64,000 bases of DNA from DASQPR01 sp963724705 (GTDB lineage: Bacteria; Actinomycetota; Actinomycetes; Mycobacteriales; Micromonosporaceae), in the NCBI GenBank assembly GCA_963724705.1, contig CAVRVS010000001.1:1-64000 (forward strand), read 5' to 3'. This document shows positions 17,095-25,253 of this stretch, piece by piece (the stretch's first letter is position 1; each line of letters starts with the position of its first letter). Below the pieces are notes generated by a model. The model saw nothing but the letters and a program-made list of their open reading frames with translations, searched no databases and was not told where the DNA came from. The position numbers and the translations under genes were made by a program.

Positions 17095-17732
17095 CGTGCG
17101 CGGCCCTCGTTGGCCGAGCCAGCAAGGCGGATGGCCAACTTCAACATGGCCGGTACGGTCGGGACGGCGCCACCGGACGCGACTTCGAGATCCACCTGCT
17201 CCGCGACGCCGGCCACCGAAGCCTCGGCCTGTGTCGCGCTCCAGCCGAGCCCGATCAGCGCCTGACGCACCTGGTCCTGCCACGCGTGCCGGGTGCCACG
17301 AACGGGCGCGACACCGTCGCTGACCAGCGGCACCGTGCCGATCTTGTCGCGCAACTCCAGGATCAGCCGCTCGGCGCCCTTGCGCCCGATGCCCGGCACC
17401 TGCACGAGAACGGCCGGCTCGTTGTTCGCGATCGCCTTACGTACGACATCCGGGTGATGGACGGCGAGCACCGCTTGGGCGACCCGCGGCCCGACTCCGG
17501 TCACGGTCTGCAACAGCTCAAAGAGCTGCTTCTCGTCGTCGTCGGCGAACCCGTACAGCGTCAGCGAATCCTCCCGGACGACGAGCGTCGTCGCCAACCG
17601 GGCCGGGGCTCCGACGCGGAGACCGGCGAGCGTGTTCGGCGTGCACTGGACCGCGAAGCCGACGCCTCCGACCTCGATCACCGCGCCATCCGGCGCCACG
17701 GCGGCCACCGGGCCGGCCACACTCGCGATCAT
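17091..17732 (-). CDS. ruvA: Holliday junction DNA-binding protein RuvA
   Basis: Tetrameric protein that holds the four-way junction and loads RuvB. 213 residues. ATG at 17732 overlaps the ruvC stop by 4 nt. N-terminal OB fold (MIASVAGPVAAVAPDGAVIE), two helix-hairpin-helix motifs (LLQTVTGVGPRVAQAVL and LVQVPGIGRKGAERLILEL) and the C-terminal RuvB-binding domain with QALIGLGWSATQAEAS. Confidence 0.96.
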   Translation of the reverse strand: MIASVAGPVAAVAPDGAVIEVGGVGFAVQCTPNTLAGLRVGAPARLATTLVVREDSLTLYGFADDDEKQLFELLQTVTGVGPRVAQAVLAVHHPDVVRKAIANNEPAVLVQVPGIGRKGAERLILELRDKIGTVPLVSDGVAPVRGTRHAWQDQVRQALIGLGWSATQAEASVAGVAEQVDLEVASGGAVPTVPAMLKLAIRLAGSANEGRAR

Positions 17733-18259
17733 CGCGTTCCTTTCGATCCGGCGGCGCGGGCGGCGGCCGCGGCGATCTTCGCTCGGGTGCCGCCACGCCA
17801 GATGTGGCAGATGGCGAGCGCGAGGGCATCGGCCGCATCGGCCGGCCGGGGCGGCGCGTCGAGCCGTAGCAGCCTCGTCACCATCGCCGTGACCTGTGCC
17901 TTGTCGGCCTGACCGGAACCGGTGACGGCCGCCTTCACCTCGCTCGGCGTGTACATCTGCACCGGCCGCGCTGCCTTCGCGGCGGCCAGGACGGCGACCG
18001 CACCGGCCTGGGCGGTGCCCATCACTGTCCGTACGTTGTGCTGGCTGAAGACGCGCTCTACGGCGACCGAGTCGGGCCGGTGCTGCGCGATCAGGTCGGC
18101 GAGACTGCGGTCGAGGTGCAGCAGGCGATCGGCGAGCTCGTCGTCCGGATCGCTGTGAACCACGTAGTAGCCGACGAGGGTGCACGGGCGGCCGGGCACG
18201 CCCTCGACGACGCCGACCCCGCAACGGGTAAGGCCGGGGTCGACACCGAGCACACGCAC
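17729..18259 (-). CDS. ruvC: Crossover junction endodeoxyribonuclease RuvC
   Basis: Resolves Holliday junctions by paired nicks. GTG at 18259 follows GAAGGGG and gives the canonical start MRVLGVDPGLTRCGVGVVE. Acidic residues of the active site are visible: Asp in GVDPGLTRCG, Glu in VAVERVFSQHN, and the Asp pair in PADAADALALAICH. 176 residues. First gene of ruvC-ruvA-ruvB with ATGA overlaps. In the mycobacterial order yebC comes directly upstream; here a cupin gene and an efflux operon are inserted between them. Confidence 0.95.
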   Translation of the reverse strand: MRVLGVDPGLTRCGVGVVEGVPGRPCTLVGYYVVHSDPDDELADRLLHLDRSLADLIAQHRPDSVAVERVFSQHNVRTVMGTAQAGAVAVLAAAKAARPVQMYTPSEVKAAVTGSGQADKAQVTAMVTRLLRLDAPPRPADAADALALAICHIWRGGTRAKIAAAAARAAGSKGTR

Positions 18260-18370
18260 GTCCGCCCCTTCCCGCCGTCGCGACCGCACCGCCAGACCAT
18301 TGCAGCCGTACGTGTGTACGACCCTACTGGACACGTTCCGCACGGGCACCAACCGACACGCGAGACCGGC

Positions 18371-18376
18371 TAGCGT
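18371..18376 (+). promoter_or_regulatory. -10 hexamer TAGCGT of a leaderless cupin gene
   Basis: TAGCGT followed by 7 nt and then ATG at 18384. There is no Shine-Dalgarno sequence. The spacing fits transcription starting on or beside the A of the start codon. No good -35 seen. Confidence 0.5.
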
Positions 18377-18383
18377 CGTACGG

Positions 18384-18713
18384 ATGCAGCTGTTGACGGG
18401 AGCCGGAGCCTTCACGCCGCCGTCGGGCGCCGACCTCAACGACTTCACCCAGCACCTGGTGGTGGCGGATCTGTCCGTCGGCACGTACTCGATTCCGGCA
18501 CTGGGTATCGACGACCAGACGCCGCACACCGAGGATGAGATCTACGTTGTGACGCGGGGCCGGGCCCGGCTTGTCACACCGGACGATGACGTTGCCGTCG
18601 GCCCGGGTGACGTCGTGTACGTGCCGGCGGGCGAGGAACATCGATTCGCCGACGTCACGGACGACCTGGCATTGGTGGTGGTGTTCGCGCCGGCGTACCG
18701 GTCAAGGGTTTAG
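18384..18713 (+). CDS. Small cupin-domain protein
   Basis: 109 residues forming a single cupin barrel. Metal-type motif 1 is degenerate (TPHTEDEIYVVTRGRARL: His, Glu and a second Glu) and motif 2 is GDVVYVPAGEEHRF with the final His. It could bind a metal or small ligand; function is unknown, and cupins of this size include sensors and small-molecule isomerases. Start ATG at 18384 was chosen for the leaderless hexamer; upstream in-frame codons lie inside ruvC's leader. Transcribed divergently from ruvC and convergent with the TetR gene. Confidence 0.75.
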   Translation: MQLLTGAGAFTPPSGADLNDFTQHLVVADLSVGTYSIPALGIDDQTPHTEDEIYVVTRGRARLVTPDDDVAVGPGDVVYVPAGEEHRFADVTDDLALVVVFAPAYRSRV

Positions 18714-18753
18714 TCTTCGCCGACCGCAAGCGCGGCCAACGGCGCGGGGAGAG

Positions 18754-19488
18754 TCAGGCGCTCATGCCCGGCAGCAGTGCGTCGAGGATCTGCTCCGGTA
18801 GTTTCGCGGTGTCGAGCGCCGGATTCCAATTCAGCATGTTCTGCACGAGCATCGGCGCGTTGAGCAGCGCGGCCGCCACCTCGATGTCGAGATCGGCCCG
18901 CAGCTCACCCGAAGCGACGCCACGGCGCAGGACCTCGCGCATGTGCTCGCGTCGCGGCTCGGCGATCCGTTGATACTGGCGCTGCAACTCCGGATTGCGC
19001 TGCAGCTCGGGGATGAGGCACGGCATGATTCGGCCGGCGCGGGAGGCGCGACCCTTGATGGTCGACCGCAGCAGCGTCAGCAGATCGTCGCGGATGGACT
19101 CGCCCGCCAACTCCGGCAGCGGGCCCTTCAACGAACCGATCGCGTCGACGATCAGCGACTCCTTGTTCGGCCACCGACGGTAGATCGTCGCCTTGCCGAC
19201 GCCGGCTCGGGCCGCGACCGCCTCCATCGACAGCGCCTCGACCGTCGTGCCGTCGGCCATGAGGTCGAGGACGGCTTCGATGATCGCCTCGTCGGCGCGC
19301 GCGCTGCGCGGCCGGCCGGGCGCGCGCCGCGCCTCGTCTTCGCGGGCGTCCGCGATGACTTCGCCGCTGCTGTCCACCACACCGATCGCCCCAGCGAGCG
19401 ACGTCGGGTCGAGCGTGGACGCGCCATCCCCGGCGCCGCGGTTCGCGGCGCCGGAGACGGTGTGCGTCGTCGATGTCATCATCGTCAT
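18754..19488 (-). CDS. TetR-family transcriptional regulator
   Basis: About 244 residues. HTH region DEAIIEAVLDLMADGTTVEALSMEAVAARAGVGKATIYRRWPNKESLIVDAI (in a DNA-binding domain at about 70-125) is typical of TetR; the C-terminal ligand domain resembles the TetR_C_11 type (RGVASGELRADLDIEVAAALLNAP). A 60-residue disordered N-terminus precedes the HTH. Several ATGs lie near 19488; the first was taken. It starts 14 nt after the MFS efflux gene and must share its mRNA, so it probably represses its own operon through the GATACG-N9-CGTAAC sites upstream of the efflux gene. Confidence 0.88.
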   Translation of the reverse strand: MTMMTSTTHTVSGAANRGAGDGASTLDPTSLAGAIGVVDSSGEVIADAREDEARRAPGRPRSARADEAIIEAVLDLMADGTTVEALSMEAVAARAGVGKATIYRRWPNKESLIVDAIGSLKGPLPELAGESIRDDLLTLLRSTIKGRASRAGRIMPCLIPELQRNPELQRQYQRIAEPRREHMREVLRRGVASGELRADLDIEVAAALLNAPMLVQNMLNWNPALDTAKLPEQILDALLPGMSA

Positions 19489-19502
19489 TGTGCCCGTTCG
19501 GC

Positions 19503-21140
19503 TCAGACTTCGGCTAGTTCCACGGCGGTGTCGGACAGGTCGGCCGCGCTGCGATCCGACTCGCTGACCGGACCGCCGATCGGCGCGGACCGGGCGGGCA
19601 GCCAGGCGAGCACGACCGCGACGCCGATGACGGCCACGGCGACCGAGCCCCATGCGGCCCAGTGCATCGCCCCAATGAAGGCGCTGTTGCCCGCGTCGAT
19701 CAGGCGAGCCGCGGCGGCCGGTTGGCCGTGCGCGGCCAGGTTCGCCGCTTCACCGTAGGTCGACGAGACCGAGTCGCCGACGGCGGCCCGCTGGCCAACC
19801 GGAACCGTGTCGAGGTGGCCATCGATGCGGGAGCGGTACACCCCGGACAGGATCGATCCGAGCACCGCGATGCCGAGCGCGCCGGCCACCTGCCGGACGG
19901 TGTTGCTGATGGCCGAGCCGACGCCGGCCTTCTCCCGGGGCAGCGATGCCATGATCGATTCGGTCACCGGCGGCATCACGTTGGCCATGCCGACGCCCTG
20001 GATGAAGAAGTACAACCCGGCCAACCAGATCGGTGTCTGTGCGCCCAAGGTGGTGAATCCGAACAGGGCCACCGCGACCAGCGCGAGCCCCGCCGCGCAC
20101 ACCGCCTTCGGTCCGAAGCGACGCACCATGGCGGCGCTCTGCGGGGCGAAGACAAGCTGCGCAACGGCGAACGGAGTGAACAACAGGCCGCTCTGCAGCG
20201 GCGAGTAGCCACGCACCAGCTGAAGGTAGAACGCGGTGAAGAACAGGGTGCCCATGGCGGCGAAGAAGACCAGCCCGACCGCCGCGGTCGCGGCCGCGAA
20301 CCGCGGGTCACGGAACAGCCGTACGTCGAGCGACGGGAACGGGGTGTGCCTCTCCCAGGCCACGAATCCGGCCAGCACCGCGACGCCACCGATGATCGAG
20401 CCCCACGACCGGATGTCGCCGAAGCCGTGGTCGCCGCCGGCGATGATGCCGTACACGAGACCGATCAGACCGACGATGGACAGTGCGACACCGACAAGAT
20501 CGAGCCGGCCCCGGTTGGGGTCGCGCGACTCGGGGACGAGCCACAGGATGGCGATCACGCCGATCACGACGATCGGTACGTTGATCAAGAAGACCGAACC
20601 CCACCAGAAGTGCTCCAGGAGGGCACCGCCGAGGATCGGACCGATGGCGACGCCGAGGCCGACAGAGCCGGCCCACACGCCGATCGCCTTGCCGCGCTCG
20701 CGGGGGTCGAAGACGTTGGAGATGATCGACAGCGTGGCCGGTAGGACGGCAGCGCCGCCGATACCCATCAGCGCGCGGGCGCCGATCAGCTGCTCGGGCG
20801 TCTGGGCGTACGACGACGCGAGCGACGCGAGGCCGAACATGATCATGCCGGCGAGCAGCATGCGCTTGCGGCCGATCCGGTCGCCCAGGATGCCCCAGGT
20901 GAACAGCAGACCGGCAAAGACCAGGGTGTAAGAGTTGATCGACCACTCGAGCTGGCTCTGGCTAGCGCCGAGACCGTGGACCGGATCGGCGATCGTGCGC
21001 AGGGCGACGTTCAGCACCGTGTTGTCCAGCACGACGACGAGCAGGCTGACGACCAGCACGCTGAGAATGGTCCAGCGGCGCGGGTGGCCGAATGAAGAGG
21101 GCGTCGTCGTTGACGCAGGGGCGTTTGACGTGACCGACAT
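19503..21140 (-). CDS. MFS drug efflux transporter, DHA2 (EmrB/QacA) family
   Basis: 545 residues, 14 predicted membrane helices. N-terminal LVVVLDNTVLNVALRTI (motif D region), motif A GDRIGRKRMLL between helices 2 and 3, and motif C GVAIGPILGGAL in helix 5 mark a proton-driven drug exporter. ATG at 21140 with GAGG 7 nt before it. First gene of an operon with TetR. The substrate is unknown; quinones, dyes or antibiotics are the usual range. The operon sits between ruvC and yebC, which are neighbours in related genomes, so it looks like an insertion into the core. Confidence 0.9.
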   Translation of the reverse strand: MSVTSNAPASTTTPSSFGHPRRWTILSVLVVSLLVVVLDNTVLNVALRTIADPVHGLGASQSQLEWSINSYTLVFAGLLFTWGILGDRIGRKRMLLAGMIMFGLASLASSYAQTPEQLIGARALMGIGGAAVLPATLSIISNVFDPRERGKAIGVWAGSVGLGVAIGPILGGALLEHFWWGSVFLINVPIVVIGVIAILWLVPESRDPNRGRLDLVGVALSIVGLIGLVYGIIAGGDHGFGDIRSWGSIIGGVAVLAGFVAWERHTPFPSLDVRLFRDPRFAAATAAVGLVFFAAMGTLFFTAFYLQLVRGYSPLQSGLLFTPFAVAQLVFAPQSAAMVRRFGPKAVCAAGLALVAVALFGFTTLGAQTPIWLAGLYFFIQGVGMANVMPPVTESIMASLPREKAGVGSAISNTVRQVAGALGIAVLGSILSGVYRSRIDGHLDTVPVGQRAAVGDSVSSTYGEAANLAAHGQPAAAARLIDAGNSAFIGAMHWAAWGSVAVAVIGVAVVLAWLPARSAPIGGPVSESDRSAADLSDTAVELAEV

Positions 21141-21198
21141 GCGATTTCCTCACGCTTCGGAGGGCGGAACGGCATCGATCGTTCCGATCTGTCTTTGC

Positions 21199-21284
21199 GA
21201 TACGGAACCGAATCGATACGCTTGTGACTCGTAACGAGGATTGACATTACCCCGGCGCGATCTGATACGGAACCGTCTCGTAAC
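21199..21284. promoter_or_regulatory. Operator cluster of the efflux/TetR operon
   Basis: Two copies of GATACG-N9-CGTAAC at 21215-21235 and 21264-21284, and a degenerate third copy, GATACG-N9-CGATAC, at 21199-21219 that overlaps the first. The half-site consensus is G(A/T)TACG with inverted symmetry. They lie 59-144 nt upstream of the efflux start. The likely ligand is the TetR protein of the same operon. Minus-strand -10-like TATCAG/TATCGA hexamers lie inside the sites, so binding should block transcription. Confidence 0.65.
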
Positions 21285-21334
21285 GAAATCGGTGTGACCT
21301 GCATCCCAACGACGGATGTCGCGCACACGTACTA

Positions 21335-21366
21335 CGGCCGCCGACCCCCCGAAGGGTCGGCGGCCG
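21335..21366 (-). terminator. Hairpin terminator downstream of yebC
   Basis: Perfect 13-bp stem (CGGCCGCCGACCC, 21335-21347, with 21354-21366) and a 6-nt loop, 27 nt past the yebC stop. No U tract follows. It also separates yebC from the efflux promoter region. Confidence 0.75.
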
Positions 21367-21392
21367 CATCGCTAAGCCGCTGGACGCCGTGC

Positions 21393-22145
21393 TCAGGCGT
21401 CGAGCAACTCCATGATCTCGTCGCTCACATCGAGATTCGAGTAGACGTTCTGCACGTCGTCGCAGTCCTCCAGCGCGTCGATCAGCTTGAAGACCTTCCG
21501 CGCGCCGTCCTCGTCGAGCGGCACCGTCACGCTCGGCACGAACGACGACTCCGCCGACTCGTAGTCGATACCGGCCGACTGCAGCGCGGTCCGTACGCCG
21601 ATCAGGTCGGTCGGCTCGGAGACGACCTCGAACGTCTCGCCCATGTCGTTGACTTCTTCGGCCCCGGCGTCGAGGACGGCCATCAGCACGGTGTCCTCGT
21701 CCGTGCCGGCGCTCGGCACGAGCACGACACCCTTGCGGCTGAACATGTACGACACACTGCCGGCATCCGCGAGCGTGCCGCCGTTGCGGGTCAACGCGAC
21801 CCGGACCTCGGTCGCCGCCCGGTTCCGGTTATCGGTCAGGCACTCGATCAGCAGCGCGACGCCATTCGGTCCGTAGCCCTCGTACGTGATCGTCTGCCAG
21901 TCGGCGCCGCCGGCTTCCAGGCCGGAGCCACGCTTGACCGCACGGTCGATGTTGTCGTTCGGGACCGAACTCTTCTTGGCCTTCTGGATAGCGTCATACA
22001 GCGTCGGATTCCCGGCCGGGTCGCCGCCGCCGGTGCGGGCCGCGACCTCCACGTTCTTGATCAACTTCGCGAACATCGTGCCGCGCTTGGCGTCGATGAC
22101 CGCCTTCTTGTGCTTGGTCGTCGCCCATTTGGAGTGGCCGGACAT
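21393..22145 (-). CDS. yebC: YebC/PmpR-family regulator or translation factor
   Basis: 250 residues, full length. N-terminal MSGHSKWATTKHKKAVIDAKRGTMFAKLIK is the family signature, followed by NIDRAVKRGSG and YEGYGPNGVALLIECLTDNRNR. ATG at 22145 has GGAGG at correct spacing; a GTG one codon upstream sits too close. YebC proteins were described as DNA-binding regulators, and some help ribosomes through proline stretches. Its place between pdxT and the ruv genes is conserved in Actinobacteria. Confidence 0.94.
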   Translation of the reverse strand: MSGHSKWATTKHKKAVIDAKRGTMFAKLIKNVEVAARTGGGDPAGNPTLYDAIQKAKKSSVPNDNIDRAVKRGSGLEAGGADWQTITYEGYGPNGVALLIECLTDNRNRAATEVRVALTRNGGTLADAGSVSYMFSRKGVVLVPSAGTDEDTVLMAVLDAGAEEVNDMGETFEVVSEPTDLIGVRTALQSAGIDYESAESSFVPSVTVPLDEDGARKVFKLIDALEDCDDVQNVYSNLDVSDEIMELLDA

Positions 22146-22310
22146 CACGCCTCCGTCGTTGTGCTACCCACATGCTCATGACGCCGCGGGCGATCACCAT
22201 GAGTCAGCGCCGCCACGCCGCGGCACTCGCCGCATTTGTTCGTCGTCGTCGATCCGGCACGGCGCCGCCGCCTGGCCGCCGCTGCACATCGCTACGGCTG
22301 CGCCATGTCC

Positions 22311-22985
22311 CTACATCTGCGCGGCATGCACCAACTCAACGAAGTAGCGGTGCACGCGCAGGTCCCCGGTGATCTCCGGGTGGAAGGACGTGGCAAGCAG
22401 ATTTCCCTGCCGGACCGCGACAATCCTACCGGCCGCCGCGTCCGGAACGTCACCCACCGCGACGTGCTCGGTGGTCGACGCCGTGCCGACTCGGGTCACC
22501 GGACCGGACATCGGCACCCGTCCGAGCACGGACACCCCGTCTCCGACCTTTTCCACCCACGGTGCCCGGATGAAGATCGCATGAAACGGCTCCTCGCCCA
22601 TCTCGTCGAGCACAACCGGGGCCTCGAACGAGTCGACCTGGCGACCGAACGCGTTGCGGCGCACGGTCATGTCGATGCCGGCAAACGTCCGCTGATCCGG
22701 CCGGCCGTCCAGCACCTCGGTCGCGAGCATGATCATGCCGGCACACGATCCGTACACCGGCATGCCCTGGGCAACGCGGGCCGCAACCGGCTCGAAGAGC
22801 CCGAACTCGACGGCGAGTTTGCTCATGGTGGTCGACTCGCCGCCCGGGATGACGAGCGCGTGCACGTCGTCCAGTTCGCTCGGCCGGCGCACCGGGCGCG
22901 CGATGACGTCGCATTCGGCGAGGGCGGCCAGATGCTCGCGTACGTCGCCCTGCAGGGCGAAGACGCCGATGGTGAGGTCGGACAC
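22311..22985 (-). CDS. pdxT: Pyridoxal 5'-phosphate synthase glutaminase subunit PdxT
   Basis: Releases ammonia from glutamine and passes it to PdxS. 224 residues. Class I glutaminase with IGVFALQGDVREH, IPGGESTTMSKL, the nucleophile Cys in YGSCAGMIML (about 80) and the His-Glu pair in SFHPEITGD. GTG at 22985 lies 10 nt after the pdxS stop with no strong ribosome site, which suggests coupling to pdxS. Confidence 0.96.
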   Translation of the reverse strand: MSDLTIGVFALQGDVREHLAALAECDVIARPVRRPSELDDVHALVIPGGESTTMSKLAVEFGLFEPVAARVAQGMPVYGSCAGMIMLATEVLDGRPDQRTFAGIDMTVRRNAFGRQVDSFEAPVVLDEMGEEPFHAIFIRAPWVEKVGDGVSVLGRVPMSGPVTRVGTASTTEHVAVGDVPDAAAGRIVAVRQGNLLATSFHPEITGDLRVHRYFVELVHAAQM

Positions 22986-22995
22986 GGGCGGGGCG

Positions 22996-23958
22996 TTACC
23001 AGCCGCGCTCGGCGAGCCGGTGCGGCTGCGGGATGTCGTCGACGTTGATGCCGACCATCGCCTCGCCGAGCCCGCGAGACACCTTGGCGATCACGTCCGG
23101 GTCGTCGTAGAACGTCGTCGCCTTGACGATGGCCGCGGCGCGCTGTGCCGGGTTGCCGGACTTGAAGATCCCCGAGCCGACGAACACGCCTTCAGCGCCG
23201 AGTTGCATCATCATCGCGGCGTCGGCCGGTGTCGCGATCCCGCCGGCGGTAAACAGCACGACCGGCAGCTTCCCGGTCTGCGCGATCTCCTTCACCAGGT
23301 CGTACGGCGCCTGCAGCTCCTTGGCCGCCACGTAGAGCTCGTCCTCGGACAACGACGTAAGCCGCCGGATCTCGGCCCGGATCTGGCGCATGTGCGTCGT
23401 CGCGTTCGACACGTCGCCGGTGCCCGCCTCACCCTTGGAGCGGATCATCGCAGCGCCCTCGGTGATGCGCCGCAGCGCCTCGCCGAGGTTGGTCGCGCCG
23501 CACACGAACGGCACGGTGAACGCCCATTTGTCGATGTGGTTGGCATAGTCGGCCGGGGTCAGCACCTCAGACTCGTCGACGTAGTCGACGCCCAGCGACT
23601 GCAGCACCTGGGCTTCGACGAAGTGACCGATCCGGGCCTTGGCCATGACGGGAATCGACACCGTGGCGATGATGCCGTCGATCATGTCGGGATCGCTCAT
23701 CCGCGACACCCCGCCCTGCGCGCGAATGTCCGCCGGCACCCGTTCGAGCGCCATGACCGCGACGGCACCGGCGTCCTCGGCGATCTTCGCCTGCTCGGGC
23801 GTCACGACGTCCATGATCACGCCGCCCTTGAGCATCTCCGCCATGCCGCGCTTGACGCGGCTGGTGCCGGTCGCGCTGGTGGCGGTCACCCCGGTTCCGG
23901 TCGCGCTGTGGCCGGTCTCGCCGGTGGCTGGGCTGGTGGTTGCGCTCACGTCAGACAC
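22996..23958 (-). CDS. pdxS: Pyridoxal 5'-phosphate synthase lyase subunit PdxS
   Basis: Makes PLP from ribose 5-phosphate, glyceraldehyde 3-phosphate and ammonia. (beta/alpha)8 barrel starting VKRGMAEMLKGGVIMDVVTPEQAKIAEDAGA; catalytic Lys in PVMAKARIGH (about 105 here) and the second Lys region in TGKLPVVLFTAGGIATPADAA. An unusual 33-residue Thr/Gly/Ala/Ser-rich N-terminus precedes the core. GTG at 23958 is the longest start; GTG at 23949 has a better-placed AGGAG. First gene of pdxS-pdxT. Confidence 0.95.
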   Translation of the reverse strand: MSDVSATTSPATGETGHSATGTGVTATSATGTSRVKRGMAEMLKGGVIMDVVTPEQAKIAEDAGAVAVMALERVPADIRAQGGVSRMSDPDMIDGIIATVSIPVMAKARIGHFVEAQVLQSLGVDYVDESEVLTPADYANHIDKWAFTVPFVCGATNLGEALRRITEGAAMIRSKGEAGTGDVSNATTHMRQIRAEIRRLTSLSEDELYVAAKELQAPYDLVKEIAQTGKLPVVLFTAGGIATPADAAMMMQLGAEGVFVGSGIFKSGNPAQRAAAIVKATTFYDDPDVIAKVSRGLGEAMVGINVDDIPQPHRLAERGW

Positions 23959-24172
23959 GCTCCTGCGGCTCCTCGCACGTTGGGATCAGCACCTGAAGTC
24001 TACGCGGGCGTTTCGGCCGGCTAGAACGCCAATCGACGGACCTTGGCCTGCGTCGTGCGCAGGCTTACGACTCGACGCACGGGTACGGTCGTCCCCTCGC
24101 CGCTGGCCACCATTCGCGGGCGGGCGGCACAGGTTTCTTGCCAGACTTGCGGGGCAACCCCACACTGTCCGC

Positions 24173-24649
24173 ATGACGCTCATGGTAAGCACAGCGGCGA
24201 CACAGAGTTACGCCGATGACGTCACCACACGGACCGACCTGTGGCACCAGCCCGCGGTCGGCCTCATCGCGGCCGGCATTGCCGTGGCCGCCCTGTTCGT
24301 CACCATCATCAGCCTGCGCAACAGTCGCATCTGGCTGCTGCAGCTCACGGGCCGTCGCGCGGCCGGAGTGGTCCGGGCGATGGAGATCGTGACCAGCCCG
24401 AACGGTGAAGTCCTGCGCCGGCCCCAGGTGGCCTACACCGTCGCCGGTGACACGGTGATCGCCAGTCCGCTGATCTTCCGTACGGCATCGAAGCTGGACA
24501 AGGGCGCCGAGGTCGAGGTGCGCTATGCGAAGACCAAACCGGCCCGGATGGTCGTGCCGGGCTTCGGCTTCCGGGGTCGCGAACTCGTTTACGCAGTCGG
24601 CGGCATCGCGGTCGCGATCGCCGTCACGGTGTGGTACGTGAGTCTCTGA
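24173..24649 (+). CDS. DUF3592-type membrane protein
   Basis: 158 residues. Two membrane helices frame a soluble beta-rich domain: helix 1 at about 28-46 (VGLIAAGIAVAALFVTIISL), then GRRAAGVVRAMEIV, VAYTVAGDTVIASP and EVEVRYAKTKPARMVVPG, typical of DUF3592, and a C-terminal helix (VYAVGGIAVAIAVTVWYV). Function unknown. ATG at 24173 follows CACACT by 6 nt, possibly leaderless; an ATG at 24182 is the alternative. Transcribed away from pdxS. Confidence 0.7.
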   Translation: MTLMVSTAATQSYADDVTTRTDLWHQPAVGLIAAGIAVAALFVTIISLRNSRIWLLQLTGRRAAGVVRAMEIVTSPNGEVLRRPQVAYTVAGDTVIASPLIFRTASKLDKGAEVEVRYAKTKPARMVVPGFGFRGRELVYAVGGIAVAIAVTVWYVSL

Positions 24650-24674
24650 CTCGTGGTAGTTGAGTCTCTGACTC
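24639..24674. repeat. 14-bp direct repeat, each copy a small hairpin
   Basis: TGAGTCTCTGACTC occurs at 24639-24652 and 24661-24674. Each copy contains the inverted repeat GAGTC-TCT-GACTC. The first copy overlaps the stop codon of the DUF3592 gene. It lies between convergent genes and may act as a weak double terminator. Confidence 0.6.
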
Positions 24675-24694
24675 CACGACGTCGACGCGGGCGG

Positions 24695-25192
24695 TCAGGC
24701 GGCGCTGCCGGCCGGATCGAGCATCGGATCTTCGATGTCGAAGAACGCCGGCTGCGGGTGCCGCCGACCGAGTCCCAGCACACGGACGAGCCGGCGGCGA
24801 CGCATCGCGAGAGCGTCCCGTACCAGGTCATTGTGGATGTGGCGGGCCAGCGAGACGCGACGGCTCGTGGCGATGACGTCGGTCAGCGCCGGTACGTCTC
24901 CCGGGTGCGGGAGGTCCCGTAGCCCCTTGGTGAGCGCGTTCTCCGCGTTCTCCCGGTCGGTCGCGGTGCCGTCGTCGCGCGCGAGAGCGGAGCGAGCGAG
25001 CCCGCGCAAATCGGGCCGGGCCAGCTCGTCGGCGGCGTCGACCACCGCGACGGCACGGCGCAGGAGCGCGGCGTCCAGCGCGGCAGCGGAAGCCGCGGCG
25101 CGGGCATGCGTCCGGTCGACGCGCCCGGCAATCCAGGTCAGGTAGGTCGCGACGAGCACGACCACCGCGACCACGCCGACGATCCACCACAT
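24695..25192 (-). CDS. Conserved single-helix membrane protein next to pimA
   Basis: 165 residues. N-terminal helix (MWWIVGVVAVVVLVATYLTWIAG), then a long Ala/Arg-rich helical stretch (RVDRTHARAAASAAALDAALLRRAVAVVDAADELA, probably coiled coil) and a conserved-looking DLRGLARSAL, ATDRENAENALTKGLRDL, SLARHIHNDLVRDALAMRRRRLVRVLGLG. The LemA-like layout (one helix followed by a helical bundle) is suggestive only. A similar gene commonly accompanies pimA in Actinobacteria, so an envelope role is possible. ATG at 25192. Confidence 0.72.
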   Translation of the reverse strand: MWWIVGVVAVVVLVATYLTWIAGRVDRTHARAAASAAALDAALLRRAVAVVDAADELARPDLRGLARSALARDDGTATDRENAENALTKGLRDLPHPGDVPALTDVIATSRRVSLARHIHNDLVRDALAMRRRRLVRVLGLGRRHPQPAFFDIEDPMLDPAGSAA

Positions 25193-25253
25193 GGTGGCCG
25201 ATGGTAGTGGTCGATCGCGGCACCCGTGTGACGCGCGGGCCGCCGGGCGGTCG

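Noticed and set aside
21241..21269. Plus-strand TTGACA with GATACG 17 nt downstream
   Set aside because: Looks like a promoter, but no plus-strand gene follows; the GATACG belongs to the TetR-type operator and the genes on both sides are on the minus strand.
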